The notes under the pieces were generated by a model. It searched no databases, was not told the origin of the DNA, and was given only the letters and a program-made list of their open reading frames with translations. The translations under genes and the position numbers were made by a program. From Cliona cf. orientalis (Eukaryota > Porifera > Demospongiae > Clionaida > Clionaidae), in the NCBI GenBank assembly GCA_963930775.1, contig OZ005696.1, positions 9,354,980 through 9,418,979 on the forward strand: a stretch of 64,000 nt of DNA, in the 5' to 3' direction. Shown one piece after another: positions 13,965 to 25,201 of the stretch (position 1 is its first letter; each line of letters begins with the position of its first letter).

Positions 13965-14234
13965 AGCTACCAAGGCAATGGAGAGCATCATGAAGGAGAG
14001 ACGGAAGAGAAGCCAACATCGATCAATTTCAACATCAAAACAAAAGAACACCACATCTAAATCACTAATAGAGCCAAGGTAAAGGCATCCGGATAGGCCA
14101 GGGAAGGGGATATGATCTCTCTCTCTCTCTCTCTCTCTCTCCACAGTATTGTTTCTCTGGTCAAGTCAGTCAAGTCTAAGAGCTCGTCATTTAAAGAGAA
14201 GCAAAGGAAAAGAAAGAACAGAAAACAATTCTAG
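10049..14234 (+). CDS. ESF1: ESF1 nucleolar pre-rRNA processing protein, complete
   Basis: ESF1 is a nucleolar factor needed for 18S rRNA maturation in the small-subunit processome. Sixteen exons join in frame to 685 residues: 10049-10096, 10836-10917, 10984-11058, 11127-11453, 11680-11893, 12119-12226, 12304-12393, 12471-12557, 12623-12773, 12846-12921, 12981-13022, 13133-13323, 13388-13453, 13542-13840, 13965-14078, 14147-14234. Family hallmarks are the start [24 protein letters not shown] with EDLRKFYDL, an acidic Asp/Ser/Glu region in exon 4, [59 protein letters not shown], a [17 protein letters not shown] block, and a Lys/Arg-rich C-terminus. Intron 1 (739 bp) is the longest. Acceptors of exons 15 and 16 follow pure TC tracts. 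This is the only complete copy in the window; four broken copies lie downstream in the array. The stop is only 94 bp before the start of array gene A, so that gene's promoter abuts or overlaps the ESF1 3' end. Confidence 0.96.
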
Positions 14235-14277
14235 CATTAGTGCAGTGTTTGTGGTCATCGACTTGTCAATATTAGAA

Positions 14278-14287
14278 GGGGTTTTCC
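14278..14287 (+). promoter_or_regulatory. NF-kappaB-type site upstream of array gene A
   Basis: GGGGTTTTCC fits the kappaB consensus GGGRNWYYCC exactly, 41 bp before the conserved start at 14329. A TTACGTAG element (14300-14307), similar to bZIP sites, follows. Only the match and its recurrence in all six copies are seen; binding is inferred. Confidence 0.5.
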
Positions 14288-14328
14288 CTTGAATGTCAAT
14301 TACGTAGTTTTCTAACCAAACTATGGCC

Positions 14329-17300
14329 ATGGCGCAGCAGCAAGTACACAGACCAGCTCGAGAAGGTGAGCTTCTAGCTCTTGTCTGTTGAGTGATCGCT
14401 ACTGAAACAGTATGATGGATAGTAAATGGGAACATTAATTTTGCATGATTAGTCTACTTTTTATAAACCACGAAATTTCAAGTAGTTATTTCGGTGTTCA
14501 AACAATTATTTAGCTCTTGTACGCTCTGTATGATAGTTTTTATTGAACTATGAACTAAACAGAGTGGCTTGTTTGATACTGGAGCAATAAATGATGTATT
14601 CTATCCATCCAGCCCCGCCCCTCACATTTGATAACGTATTTGAGATGGTGAAGACAGTGAGGAGCTGGAGAGAGCTGGCCCAGTGGCTGATGGGCTGGTA
14701 TGACTCTGTTAATGATGAGGATCGAAAGAAACTAGATACCATTGAACGTCAGCACATCTCTAACAATGCTCGTCTAAAAGCTGTGGTGGAGGCATTCCTC
14801 CTGGGGGAAGGTCGCTACCAACCCTCATGGAGGATGCTGATCCATGCTCTACACTGGGCTGGAGAGACCAGCATGGCTGAAAAGATTAAGACCGATGCTG
14901 AACCACAGCAAGGTGAGTAATACATGCACAATGCATTGCAAGTTACATCATTGACTTAATCTTGAATATGTATATTAGCTAAGTTCTTAAAATTAGTAAT
15001 GTGCCTTCCAAAAAGCTAACTGCTTAGCCAGCTAATGAGCATGACACAACAATCAAACCTCGAGGGTTCTCCAAGGCTTAAAAATTATTTGATCCATAGC
15101 ACTGGTCATTCTACCGTAGTTAATCCAATACAACGCATGATTTTAATGCAAGAAATCAAATTCTCATAGCGTTAGCTATTGACGATCTTTACCAGAAGAA
15201 TGTGTGTTTTTCAAAATTGAAATGCCCTTTTTTTCCATGTATTCTATTATATTAAGTATGGTACGTAATGAGTGTGTTGCTGCACATAACTCTGTCCCCC
15301 CAGACCCCACTATGACAGTGGATAATGTCACTCAAATACTGAAAAAGATACCAGCAGACGAGTGGGAGGAGGTGATGGGTGTAGGTGGACTTGGTATTCC
15401 CAGGCCACTGCTGGAGGAGATCCAGAGGAGATACTCCACTGACACAGAGAAGAACCATGCATGTGCTGACTACTATGCGAACTGCCATCCTGAGGCTGAA
15501 TGGGAACATGTCACCATGCAGCTGTATTTCCGTTCAGCATTTACTACTGCAAAGGAATCCGAATCATTTTTATCAACAGGTAAATCCCATAACTATGGTG
15601 GTAAATTATTATTGCAGTCCATCACCAATGCATAAAATTGTAGCTAGGCACTGCTTTGTCTGTAATCTGAATGATAGATACTTTATAAAAGTTAATTATA
15701 CTGACACATAATGGTGGGCCATCTGTGAAACTGATGTCAAAATTTCAATAGTGCAGAAATATTGTATGTAAACACAGATACGTAGAGTGGTTTTAGTGAA
15801 TTTTGCAAGGCTAAAAAAACTAGCTATTTTTTATACCAATTGTCAGAAGAAATGTGTGGTAGCTACCAATGCAACCACTATGTTCATTTATTAGCACTGT
15901 ATATTCTAAGTGTCTCTGAATCCTGAGATTATTTTAATGTGAGATCTAGTAGTGATGTTGTCCATCCTCTTCCCCCCAGACCCCACTCTAACAGTGGACA
16001 ATGTCAGTCGTATCATGGAGAAGGTCAAGCCAAAAGAGAGACAGCCACTGTTGAAGATTGTGTTAGATTTCATCTTTGATAAGATTCAGTCCTCTGGGAA
16101 ATACCCCACTGCCTCGGAGATGGAGGCTGCAGCTATTGATATTTATGTCCACTGTTATCCATGGGCTTCATGGGAATGGCTTGCCAGGTCACTATACCGT
16201 CATCACCAGGTGGCTGCAGTTGAGGAAGTGAGGTCATATCTCCCTCCTAGAGGTGAGCCTTGCTATGGGGTATAATAATATTATATATTATATTATGATA
16301 GTTAGATATTGTTTTTGCATATTCTACGAATCGGCGAAGCCGTGAGTAGAATTGCAAAAACAATATCTAACTATTTTGGTAGCAGTCACTATTGATCCGT
16401 TAATCTACTAATGACCCTCTATCACCTTTAAACTATCCCACAATTTGAGGTGAAAAATTATGTTGCTATGGTAACTGCTACCACAGGGTATTAACATTTT
16501 GCATTAGTGTTTTATACTGATTTTGTGGAGCTATACACTTTAAACCATGTAATTATTGTTCACACAGACCTCACTATAACTACTGAGAAACTAATGGAGC
16601 TGTTTGCACCACTGGACCCTGAGAAGGTAGATGAGCTTGGAGGTGGAGAAATGAACTACCTAGGTCTACCACAGTCTGAGATAGACAGAATACGGAAGGA
16701 CTACCAGAGCCCCACCCAGAGGAAAGAGGCCTACCTAGACCTCTACGTCCATCAACATCCCTGCCCTACTTGGGGCCAGGTTGCTGGGATACTCAGCGTT
16801 CCTTGGATCGGTCTCCCCAACCAGGCTGACTGGGTGGAGAATACTTATGTCAAAGGTACACAAAGCACACACTGTAGTGAGGTTGTTACAACAGGAAGCC
16901 TTATAATTACCACTGACTAGATATATACTCACTCTATCACTCTAATGTGCACAAATAATATGTTGTATGCATCAAATTTAAACTGTTTGAAGGGGATACT
17001 CTGGTTTATATTGGCCTATTGAAAATTTTTAGGGCAGTGTGTAACATAATCATGTGTGTGTTTGTACTGATAGGCCAGGATGTATCATTGTTGTACAAGT
17101 GATTCTAGCGACCTTTACCGATTAAGTAGTAAAGGTTGCCGACGGTCAGCTCTACTTTGTAATTCTTTATACAGTTAGTGAGAAAACCCAGCAGTGCTTT
17201 GATGCAGCCATGATGGAGGGTGAAGTGTCGTTGCGAAATGGCAGCGCCTTACTCTTAGGGGTGGGAGGATCAGGAAAAACACACGTCCTTGCAGCTTTCC

Positions 17301-19666
17301 TCAAGGAAGATCCTCCATCGATACGAGAAAGCACTCCATGTGCAAAGAAGCCAGTGAGAGCTGTAGCTCGCTGTAAGGCAGGAGTGAGCGACGACCACTT
17401 TGTACGAATCACCGACGACCACTATTCTGACATGCTTGTAGCGAATATACCACAGTCGACTGATAGTGTAACTGTTGCCGAATCTTCTACCCAAGCCGAG
17501 GCTAAGGATGACTTGAACGGTTTAGCTAGTTCTTTATCTCCTAGTCAGAAGGAGACCACAAAGCAGCCATCATCAACTGTCAAAGTAGATGCTTCACGAA
17601 GAGAGGAAACATGGTGTGTTCGTCGTGCTATGAAGAGGCAGTACCTGAGTCGAATGCAGGCAGGAGCAAAGAAGAAATCAGATCTCAATGACAAAGATTT
17701 GCTTGATGTCGATGACACAGGAGGCCAGCCTATGTTTCACGAGGTCCTCCCTGTGTTCATCAAAAATACCATGCTTGGCACGCTGATAGTGAAGCTCAAT
17801 GAGCCCTTAGACAGTTTTCCGAAAGTCGAGTTCTATACCAGGGGAGAACGCGTTGGAGAGCCATTCGATTCACCTTTTACACACTTGGATACACTTCGCC
17901 ACTGCATGAGGGTGATACGATCAACCTGTGACCGCAACACATGTCCAAAGATTGCATTTGTGGGCACGCATAAAGACCTCGCACACGAGTGCCCACAGGA
18001 GAGCATAGAAATGAAGGAGAAAAAACTTCGAAGCATAATACCTCAGGAGATGGAAGATAATATCATCATCGATGGAGAGTCACTACTGCTTGCTGTCAAC
18101 GTAAAAACACCAGGAAATGAAGATGAGAAAGTGATATCCATTTTGCGGGAGAAAGCGATCGTAGAGTTGCGTAAATTGAAGCCGAAAAGGATGCCACTTC
18201 GATACATTCCCTTGGAAATGGCCTTTCAGCGAATGGCCAAGGAGCAACGAAAATCGGTGATGAGCAAAGAAGAGTGCTTTGAAGTAGCAGCTACCTACAA
18301 TTTCACACGAGAATCATTTGAGGCAGCACTGAAATACCTTCATGGGCTGAAGCTGATCTTCTACTATGAAAAAGTTCTTCCGAATATCGTGTTCATCAAT
18401 GCCCAGGCCATTCTTGACAAAATCACCGAGCTTGTGGTGCACAGTCTATCATTGCAAGCCAAGTCAAGTGGTAAGCTTCTTGGTGCTCTGAAAAAATTTG
18501 TGAAATGTGGAATCGTGACAGCGGAGATACTCGAAAAGTTCTCGTCTCATTACGTCCCTAAGCTTTTCATGAAGGAGCAGCTGATCTTGGTCCTCAAGCA
18601 CCTGAGGATCATGGCGGAGGTTGGGAAAGGTGAGTATCTCATGCCCTGCCTCCTGAGGAAACAAGGCATACCACGTCTTGTGGCAGGTGCTTCATCACTA
18701 ATCATCCCTGCTCTTCTCTTCTACTTTGGTCGAGACGGCCCCAAGCTTGGAGTTTACTGCTTTCTCCTTGCTTCTCTCATCACTGAAGCCAAGTGGGAGC
18801 TTCTTGAAGAGGATGGCTACCCTGTACAAGTTTCTCGCAACAGTGCTCAGTTCACTGTCCCAGGAAAGAACCCAGGATGCATTACAATCACCGATTCCTT
18901 CTCTTCATACCTTCATGTCAGCATTGACTTCTCTGCCTCTGTCAGTGAAGAAAGAGCTCAAGAGGTCTGCAAAAACGTTTGTCCAATGATTCGTGAAACA
19001 GTTCTCACTGGAATTCGCAAAGCATCTCAGAGACTGAACTACAACAATTCGATTCCCTCCATCGCATTCCCATGCTCAGGACACAAAGACACACCCCTCC
19101 ACCCAGCCTCTGTTTCTGACGATGAAACACTGTTGATCTGTACCACTCACCCTGCTACCGTGTGCAGTGAGATGACTGATCAGCACCAACTGTGGCTCGG
19201 AACAGCCAATGCTTTACCAAGTTCAAAGAATGCTGGTAAGACTGTCCTTTATATTCTTTTTAGATGTGGTTAGTAGTGTTCATATCCACGTATACTTTTA
19301 GCTCTACAGGGTGCTACTGCTTCAACAGGGTCAGAGCGCATCAAGATCCAGCAGCTTGCTCTAATTAAGTGGAAAGATGACCAGGGGCAGACCCAGAGAT
19401 TCTACCTCATGGAGAAGATCGCGTACGAATGGCGTACTCTAGGAGAGAACCTTGGCTTTGAATATTCCAAGCTAGAGAGCATTGCTGCTCATCATCAAGG
19501 CAATCCTAAGGAGTGTTGCCGAGCTGTTCTGGGTCAGTGGTTGGACAATCCTCCTCCAGACTACCCCACCACGTGGCATGGACTCCTTGAACTGCTTGAG
19601 GACGGTCAGCTAGGACAGGTTGCTACTGAGCTAAGAAATATCTTGGATAAAGCAAGATTACGGTAA
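14329..19666 (+). CDS. Array gene A: multi-death-domain Roc-like GTPase, intact
   Basis: Probably a cytoplasmic signalling protein that combines death-fold interaction domains with a regulatory GTPase. Exons: 14329-14365, 14613-14912, 15304-15579, 15980-16252, 16568-16855, 17175-19235, 19302-19666; 1199 residues. Exons 2-5 each encode one death-like domain (about residues 13-112, 113-204, 205-295, 296-391). Exon 6 holds a P-loop GVGGSGKT (420-427), a G3-like DTGGQ (572-576) and a THKD G4-like motif (656-659), followed by a COR-like winged-helix region and a Cys/His-rich end (CSGH, then HPA, then EMT..H..WL). Exon 7 is a C-terminal death domain of type 1 (ENLGFEYSKLESIAAHH). No LRR or NACHT signature is present. 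The start at 14329 is the ATG shared by all six copies; an in-frame ATG six bases upstream (14323) exists in A, B, D and E. Intron 4 carries foldback sequences absent from the other copies. Confidence 0.85.
16298..16483. mobile_element. Foldback insertion in intron 4 of gene A
   Basis: A near-perfect hairpin (16298-16374) has arms starting ATAGTTAGATATTG and ending with the complement. It is followed by a stretch bounded by TGGTAGCAGT (16377-16386) and its inverse ACTGCTACCA (16474-16483). The corresponding introns of genes B-F lack both, so they arrived after duplication. Element type is not recognised. Confidence 0.6.
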
Positions 19667-19918
19667 CTTTGAAAAATTTGATAGCTGTAGCTAGTGTTAC
19701 GGTTATTGTGTGATAGCTAACATTTTTGATACTGTGTGGATTTTTTATAGTGTTATTATTGTTGTTCTCCCCTTTTTGTGATGAATTTCTTTGCACATAA
19801 TATAGATAACTTACGTGCGCATGCGCGCTAACCTCATTGGTGGAGCAGGAGCCGGGGTTTCCCCATACATTCTGAAAGTTCGCATACTAGCGTCCAAATT
19901 GAATTGAACAAAAAAAAG
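19667..19918. promoter_or_regulatory. 3' flank of gene A with duplicated SLC66A1-type promoter
   Basis: After the stop comes about 145 bp of AT-rich 3' flank. The NRF1-like palindrome TGCGCATGCGC (19816-19826), an inverted CCAAT box in CTCATTGGTGG, and an ACTAGCGTCCAAAT block follow. The palindrome and the ACTAGCGTCCAAAT block match the region upstream of the real SLC66A1 gene. This is a duplicated promoter stranded between array units. Confidence 0.6.
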
Positions 19919-20554
19919 TAGTCTCGTGCCCAGCCTCTTTATCGCACGCGGAAAAAGAGTCTGGTGAAACGCGTATTCAATTTTGGTTCCGCGCGGTGAG
20001 ATTGGCCGCGTCCAATCAGATTGCAAAACGGTGCCACGTCATCAAGAAAAGATTGCGATGCTTCACCGTGTACTTTGCACTTTACTTGTAGGAGATGGCT
20101 ACATGTAGTTGTTGGACAGCGAAACTGACATTCAGCAAGCGATCATCGAAACTATCCAACGTTTGAATCATGCTAGTGTCTGTGAAGTTTAGGCGAAAGT
20201 GGTAAGCTACATTTTAGCCAGCAAGAATGTGATTATCTCTCTTAGTCTACCAGGAGAAATTTTTCCTGTTTTTGAAAGCTTACCGCCGTCCTTTTGGGTA
20301 CAAATCAGGCAACAAGACAAGCATAGCACTCGGAACTCCACTGTCCAAGGATCCCGCTGGCGCCATAGCCTACGGTAGGTGCTTTTCAAACACTTTGCGC
20401 GAATAATAATGTTAAACAGTGATTGCGCCATCGCTTATAATGACATTCATTGTGCCCGTGTCAGAATACGTCACATACGTATGGAACCAAAATTGAATAC
20501 GCGTTTCACCAGACTCTTTTTCCGCGTGCGATAAAGAGGCTGGGCGCGAGACTA
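19919..20554. mobile_element. TAGTCTCG-family foldback MITE, 636 bp
   Basis: Long terminal inverted repeats begin TAGTCTCGTGCCCAGCC and end as the complement ...CGAGACTA; about 70 bp at each end pair almost perfectly. Flanks are C, a run of 7-8 A, then G on both sides, a likely 9-10 bp target-site duplication. The equivalent site downstream of gene C (about 38830) is empty. No transposase frame is present, so it is non-autonomous. The duplication size would fit a Mutator-like relative, which is inference. Confidence 0.8.
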
Positions 20555-20561
20555 CAAAAAA

Positions 20562-20754
20562 AGTTCCTGGCGCCAGTGCTTGAAGATGGTGTGGGAGCAG
20601 CGCTGGATTGGGACCTGTTTAGTGTACTCGATGATGATCGAGGACGGGATTAGCAATGACATTTGCGAAGGGGCTGGTACCCCAGGCTATAAACCGCCGC
20701 GATGCACTCGGCCTGGGTGTTCAAGTACTTCGGAGAATGAACGTTCGCCAGTGG
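20562..20754 (+). pseudogene. SLC66A1 exon 1 fragment (unit A)
   Basis: From the ATG equivalent at 20586 this matches SLC66A1 exon 1 (55548-55777), including the WVFKYFGE-coding stretch, but has an altered middle block and stops abruptly at GTTCGCCAGTGG. It is then joined to ESF1 intron 10. The same breakpoint is found at 39050. It cannot encode the transporter. Confidence 0.85.
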
Positions 20755-21302
20755 CGACACATGATAATTTATTTAGAGCCTCCCTTAACTTGCAGGACTG
20801 AAGGAGACGACCAAGCATCTTTTGAAGAAAAAAGTGTATGTATCACCCTTCTTTAATACTCCCTCATACCCTATCTCTGTGTAACTCTATACACATATTA
20901 GGCCAGTGTTAGTTGTAAACGTGTTTCTGGTCACCCGCCCGCATGCTATTTTGGAGGCCGCCTGTTTTGGCCATTATTGTCATTATTTGGCACTGCCCAT
21001 GCTCAGTTCAATTACCAAAATTAATGTCACCATCCTGTCTGTGGTTTGTCCAGGAAATGTTCAAATTGTACAGGATATGCTGAGGTAAAATAATGGAGTA
21101 ATGAATAATGATAACCGCCCGCCCGCATGGCTAAGTGAGCTCTGATGTGACCAGAAACACGTTTACAACAAACAGTGGTCTTATTTGAGTACCAGAGTTT
21201 ATAGAATATCATGGGGCAAGGCTAGGCTCGTAGGTGTATGCAATGTACCATTCTTCAGATGGTGAAAGTGGTGGTGTAGAGAAGACAACATGGGAGAAGT
21301 AT
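20755..21302 (+). pseudogene. ESF1 fragment, exon 11 and part of exon 12
   Basis: The fragment starts inside ESF1 intron 10 (compare about 12943), includes exon 11 and the first third of exon 12, and ends near 21302. A short AT-rich filler follows, then ESF1 intron 1 sequence. The exon 11-12 intron is interrupted by a MITE (20901-21180). This is duplication debris, not a gene. Confidence 0.8.
20901..21180. mobile_element. MITE with TTA target-site duplication (PIF/Harbinger-like)
   Basis: Ends are inverted: GGCCAGTGTTAGTTGTAAAC at the left and the complement of a near-identical sequence at the right, ending AACAGTGGTC. TTA flanks both sides (20898-20900 and 21181-21183). The same intron in the unit downstream of gene C (about 39208) is an empty site carrying a single TTA. 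A 3-bp TTA duplication is typical of PIF/Harbinger elements; no transposase is encoded. Confidence 0.75.
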
Positions 21303-22222
21303 TATAATTTTGTGCACTTTGCAATTGATTATGAAGGGGGTACATTTCATATGTGTAGGCTATAGTTTCAATATAGCATGGATGTTGAGTGCTTGCACCT
21401 GAAACTGTTCACCTAGCTTCCTGAATGTATCTTCACCACAGACCAAACTGTCCATCATTAATGCTCATTCTTCCTCACAATCAGTTATCAGTTAGTCTCA
21501 CTGTCTCTTCCTTCATCATTCCAGGCCATTCCCAGGAGGGCTAGGAAGGTCAAGATTGACTCCAGGTTTCAGTCCATGTTCACTGATAAGAAATTCATAA
21601 TCAAATGTGTGTGCTGCTACGATTATGTGTTTGGTACCATTATAATTAAAATTAATTGTTATTCTAGATGCTGTGGATCGTAGAGGTCGAAAGGTCAAGC
21701 AGTCCTCATCGGAAGATTTAAGAAAGTTCTATGACCTGGATGGTAAGGGAGATTTGACGATTGTTGCCACTCGATAAATGTTATTGTCAATTTCCCAATG
21801 GTAGATGAAGAAGCTCCTACAAAGGGCAGAGTAAGGAAAAGTGAACAGAAGCAAGAAGATTCCCACACTACTAATAGCGATGACATCGTTGCTGATAGTG
21901 GGGATTCCCCTGGTGACACAGAAGACTCAGACAATGACAATAGCTCCTCTTCCACGGATATTGACGATTTCACCTTTGACCTTGCGGCGGCTCCGTCCTC
22001 GGAGCGCGTGGTCCACGGGTGGGGGGAGGTGGCACGGGATGGACATGTCCCTCACTCCGAGGAGACCAGCCACAGACTGGCCATGTGTAACATGGACTGG
22101 GACAGACTCTCTGCAAATGACGTATTTGGTGAGTAGCAGCTTAACATTAGCCAAGTATGCTATTGATAGGAGTAGATTAGATACTCTTGCTATTGAAGAG
22201 GGGTTCTTGAAATATTGAGCTA

Positions 22223-22396
22223 CCATAGATCTGGAAATTAAATTTTAGAAACTTTTGTATGATAAATTTTCGTGTAAAAAATTTTCGTACTTACCGCATT
22301 AGCGTTGATAGTGCAGACTAATTTTCGTAAGAATAATTTTCATAGCCACCATTGACTACGAAAATATTTTTACAACGAAAATTTCCAGATTTACGG
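22223..22396. mobile_element. TA-flanked MITE in ESF1 copy 2, intron 4
   Basis: Inverted ends CCATAGATCTGGAAATT and AATTTCCAGATTTACGG are flanked by TA on each side. The interior is full of TTTTCGTA/TACGAAAA repeats. The same intron of ESF1 copy 1 (about 11545) has a single TA and no insert, so the element arrived after duplication. Confidence 0.8.
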
Positions 22397-22829
22397 TATA
22401 TGACATCATGTGCATACGTCAATGACTTTTTGCAGTCATACTATATTCCATGTTCAAACTTGTTAGTGTTCAAGTATTGGCTTTGGCCTGCTAAACTTTG
22501 ACATACCGTCACCTTACATCACAGTTCTGTTGAGTTCCTTCAAGCCTCGTGGAGGGAGCATTGTCAAGGTGAGCATCTATCCCAGCGACTTTGGACTGGA
22601 GCGGCTGGCTCGGGAGGAGAGGGAGGGACCCTCGGAACTGCTGCATCACGACAGCGAGGATGAGGGGGTGGAGTCTTCCGATGAGGGGCGGGGCTACTCC
22701 ACCGAGAAGATTAGGAGCTACCAACTGAATCGACTGAAGTGAGCAACTTACCATAGTAATGTCCTTCATTATAAGCTTTGGAAAAGTATCAGATACATTG
22801 TATAAGTTCACTGGAAAATGACCATTTGT

Positions 22830-22853
22830 CCCCCCCCCCCCCCCCCCCCCCCC
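22830..22853. repeat. C homopolymer of about 24 bases
   Basis: Lies in ESF1 copy 2 intron 5. Copy 1 has only a short C stretch at this place. The length is likely unstable and may be uncertain in the assembly. Confidence 0.9.
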
Positions 22854-25153
22854 AGTGGCTCATATACTCCTATTGCTATATAGCCTTATTTTTATAAATT
22901 GAGTTTGAGGACTATATACGCTGCTAAGTGTACGCTATTATGTGTGCTTGCTAGTACTGAAATGACACTTCATCTGTACTGTAGGTACTACTATGCAGTG
23001 GTGGAGTGTGACAGTAAAGCAACTGCTGAGGTGATCTATGATCAGTGCGATGGACTGGAGTATGAGTGCAGCGGGGGACAGGTCGATCTGAGGTACGTGA
23101 GAAGTGGTGGTGATGTCATATGACACGCATGTCTGATCACATGACTGTCATGTGACTCTTTAGGTTCATACCCGATGACGTGACATTTGACGATCGAGAG
23201 CCCAAGTCGGTGGCCACTGAGTCGAGCATACCAGCTAACTTCACTCCCTCTAAGTGAGCCCACTCTTCGAGCCTATACCACACTCAAATCACATGACTAT
23301 CACATGACTGTCACATGATATCTGTTACAGTTTCGTGAACACGGCTCTCCAGCAGTCCAAGGTTGAGATGACCTGGGATGAAACGGACCCCAAGAGGCTG
23401 CAGACAACTATGAGAAAGTAGAATCAGTTGACCAATAATTTGGGCCAAAAATGAGTCACTCTTTCTCTTTTTCTTTTTGTAGGTTCACTAAGGAGGATGT
23501 ACAAAGTATGGACTTTGGTGCGTATTTAGCTTCATCCTCGTCGGAGGGTAGCAGTGATGAAGGGGAGGGGCCAAGTGGGCGGGGCCAAGAGGCAGCAGCT
23601 GCTTATGGGGATGACAGAATCACGAAATATAAGGTACCATCTCATGCCTGGTGTGTAGTTTTGAGGCTAGTAACAGCTGCTGTGTTTGTGCTGTGTATCA
23701 TGTAGGCATTGCTTGAGGGATGCCGAGAGGAGAAAGGTCAAAGTGGTGCTGAAGAAGAGATGGAGATCACATGGGAGCCAGGTAGTCCGTGGTATAATGA
23801 TGATGACACATGATAATTTAGAGCCTCCCTTAATTTGCAGGACTAAATGCGACAACAAAGCATCTTTTGAAGAAAAAAGCTGGTATGTATCACCCTTGGT
23901 ACTACCTCCCTCTGTAGCTGTATACACACATTTAGAGTTTATAGAATGTTATGGGATAGGCTTGTTAGGTGTATGCAATGTACCATTCTTCAGGTGGTGG
24001 AAGTGGTGGTGTAGAGAAGACAACATGGGAGAAGTATCTAAAGGAGAGGAAACGAAAGAAAAAGGAGAAGAGATCAAAAGTCAACGAGATCCAACCGGAG
24101 GAAGGAGAGGGGAAGGAGCCTGGAGGACGATGATGACGTAGGATTTGATGATCCATTCTTCCAACATGACATCACCACGTCCACTGCGGTGAGTAATGGA
24201 GAGAGCACTACTGTCTAACTAGATCAATACTCTGTCTGTGTAGAGATCCAAGAAGACAAAGAGAAGCAAACTGAGTCAGGAGAAGCTAGAGAGAGACAAG
24301 AAGGAGAAGGTGTGTTCACTGATGGTTTAAAATTAATAGCGGTGGGCTTACTATATTGAGGACACACTGTTGAGTTATGAGTTCTTCTAACTGAGCCATG
24401 CTATAATTTGACTCTTACCGTGATACACACCCGTGTGGCATTTCCAGAGTGAGCTAGAGCTTCTGATGTTGGAGGATGAGGAGGAGAAGGAGAGCTCCAG
24501 ACAGCACTTCCACCTCCCAGCCATCATGAAGGAGGAGAGAGACTCCAGGAAGAAGAAGCAGCAGCTGCAGAGGCTACATCGTCAGGGAAGGAAGGGAAAG
24601 AGAGACAGGGCTACTGGGGAAGAGGAGGGAGGGAGGGACACTGCTCCCCCCGGCCTCAGAGATGGATTCCAGATTGACCTCACTGACCCTAGATTTAGTG
24701 CCCTCTATGAGTCTCATCTTTATGCCCCTGACCCAGCAAACCCAAGCTACAAGTGAGTCATTCGGAATATTGACTGTATTGAAGCTTAATGTCACTTTGC
24801 CTGATTATGACACAAGCTCTCTCTCCTTCCTTTTCCCCTCTCAGAGCTACCAAGGCAATGGAGAGCATCATGAAGGAGAGACGAAAGAGAAGCCAACATC
24901 GATCAATTTCAACATTGAAACAAAAGAACACCACATCTAAATCGCTAATAGAGCCAAGGTAAAATTAATAGTATATTACTGGCATCTGGATAGGGAAGGG
25001 GATGTGATATCTCTCTCCACAGTATTATTTCTCTGGTGAAGTCAGTCAAGTCTAAGAGCTCATCATTTAAAGAGAAGCAAAGAAAAAGAAAGAACAGAGA
25101 ACAATTCTAGCAATGCTGCAATAGTACAGTGTGTGTGTAGTCTATTATTAGAA

Positions 25154-25163
25154 GGGGTTTTCC
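25154..25163 (+). promoter_or_regulatory. NF-kappaB-type site upstream of array gene B
   Basis: GGGGTTTTCC, 38 bp before the start at 25202, exact to GGGRNWYYCC. A CTACGTAA bZIP-like element follows at 25176-25183. Confidence 0.5.
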
Positions 25164-25201
25164 CTTGAATGTCAACTACGTAATTTCCTAACTCTATGGC
25201 C

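Larger units (their letters stand above)
21525..25110 (+). pseudogene. ESF1 copy 2: lacks exon 1 and has a frameshift
   Basis: Exons 2-16 are all recognisable with intact splice sites: 21525-21606, 21668-21742, 21805-22128, 22525-22738, 22985-23092, 23164-23253, 23331-23417, 23483-23633, 23706-23781, 23841-23882, 23994-24188, 24244-24309, 24448-24752, 24845-24958, 25023-25110. Exon 1 with the start codon is absent; the copy begins in intron 1. Exon 12 carries an extra 4 bases near 24118-24122 that shift the frame and give an immediate stop. Otherwise the coding sequence is very close to copy 1, so the duplication is young. Its last exons serve as upstream flank for array gene B. Confidence 0.9.

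Noticed and set aside
17167..18664. Antisense open frames of 66-81 codons repeated in each GTPase exon
   Set aside because: They recur only because the sense strand is conserved between copies; sense ORFs with GTPase motifs explain them, and they have no recognisable domains or splice context.
20580..20801. A new small gene at the SLC66A1 exon 1 fragment
   Set aside because: It is a copy of SLC66A1 exon 1 fused to ESF1 intron sequence with no splice donor; the frame after the joint is meaningless.
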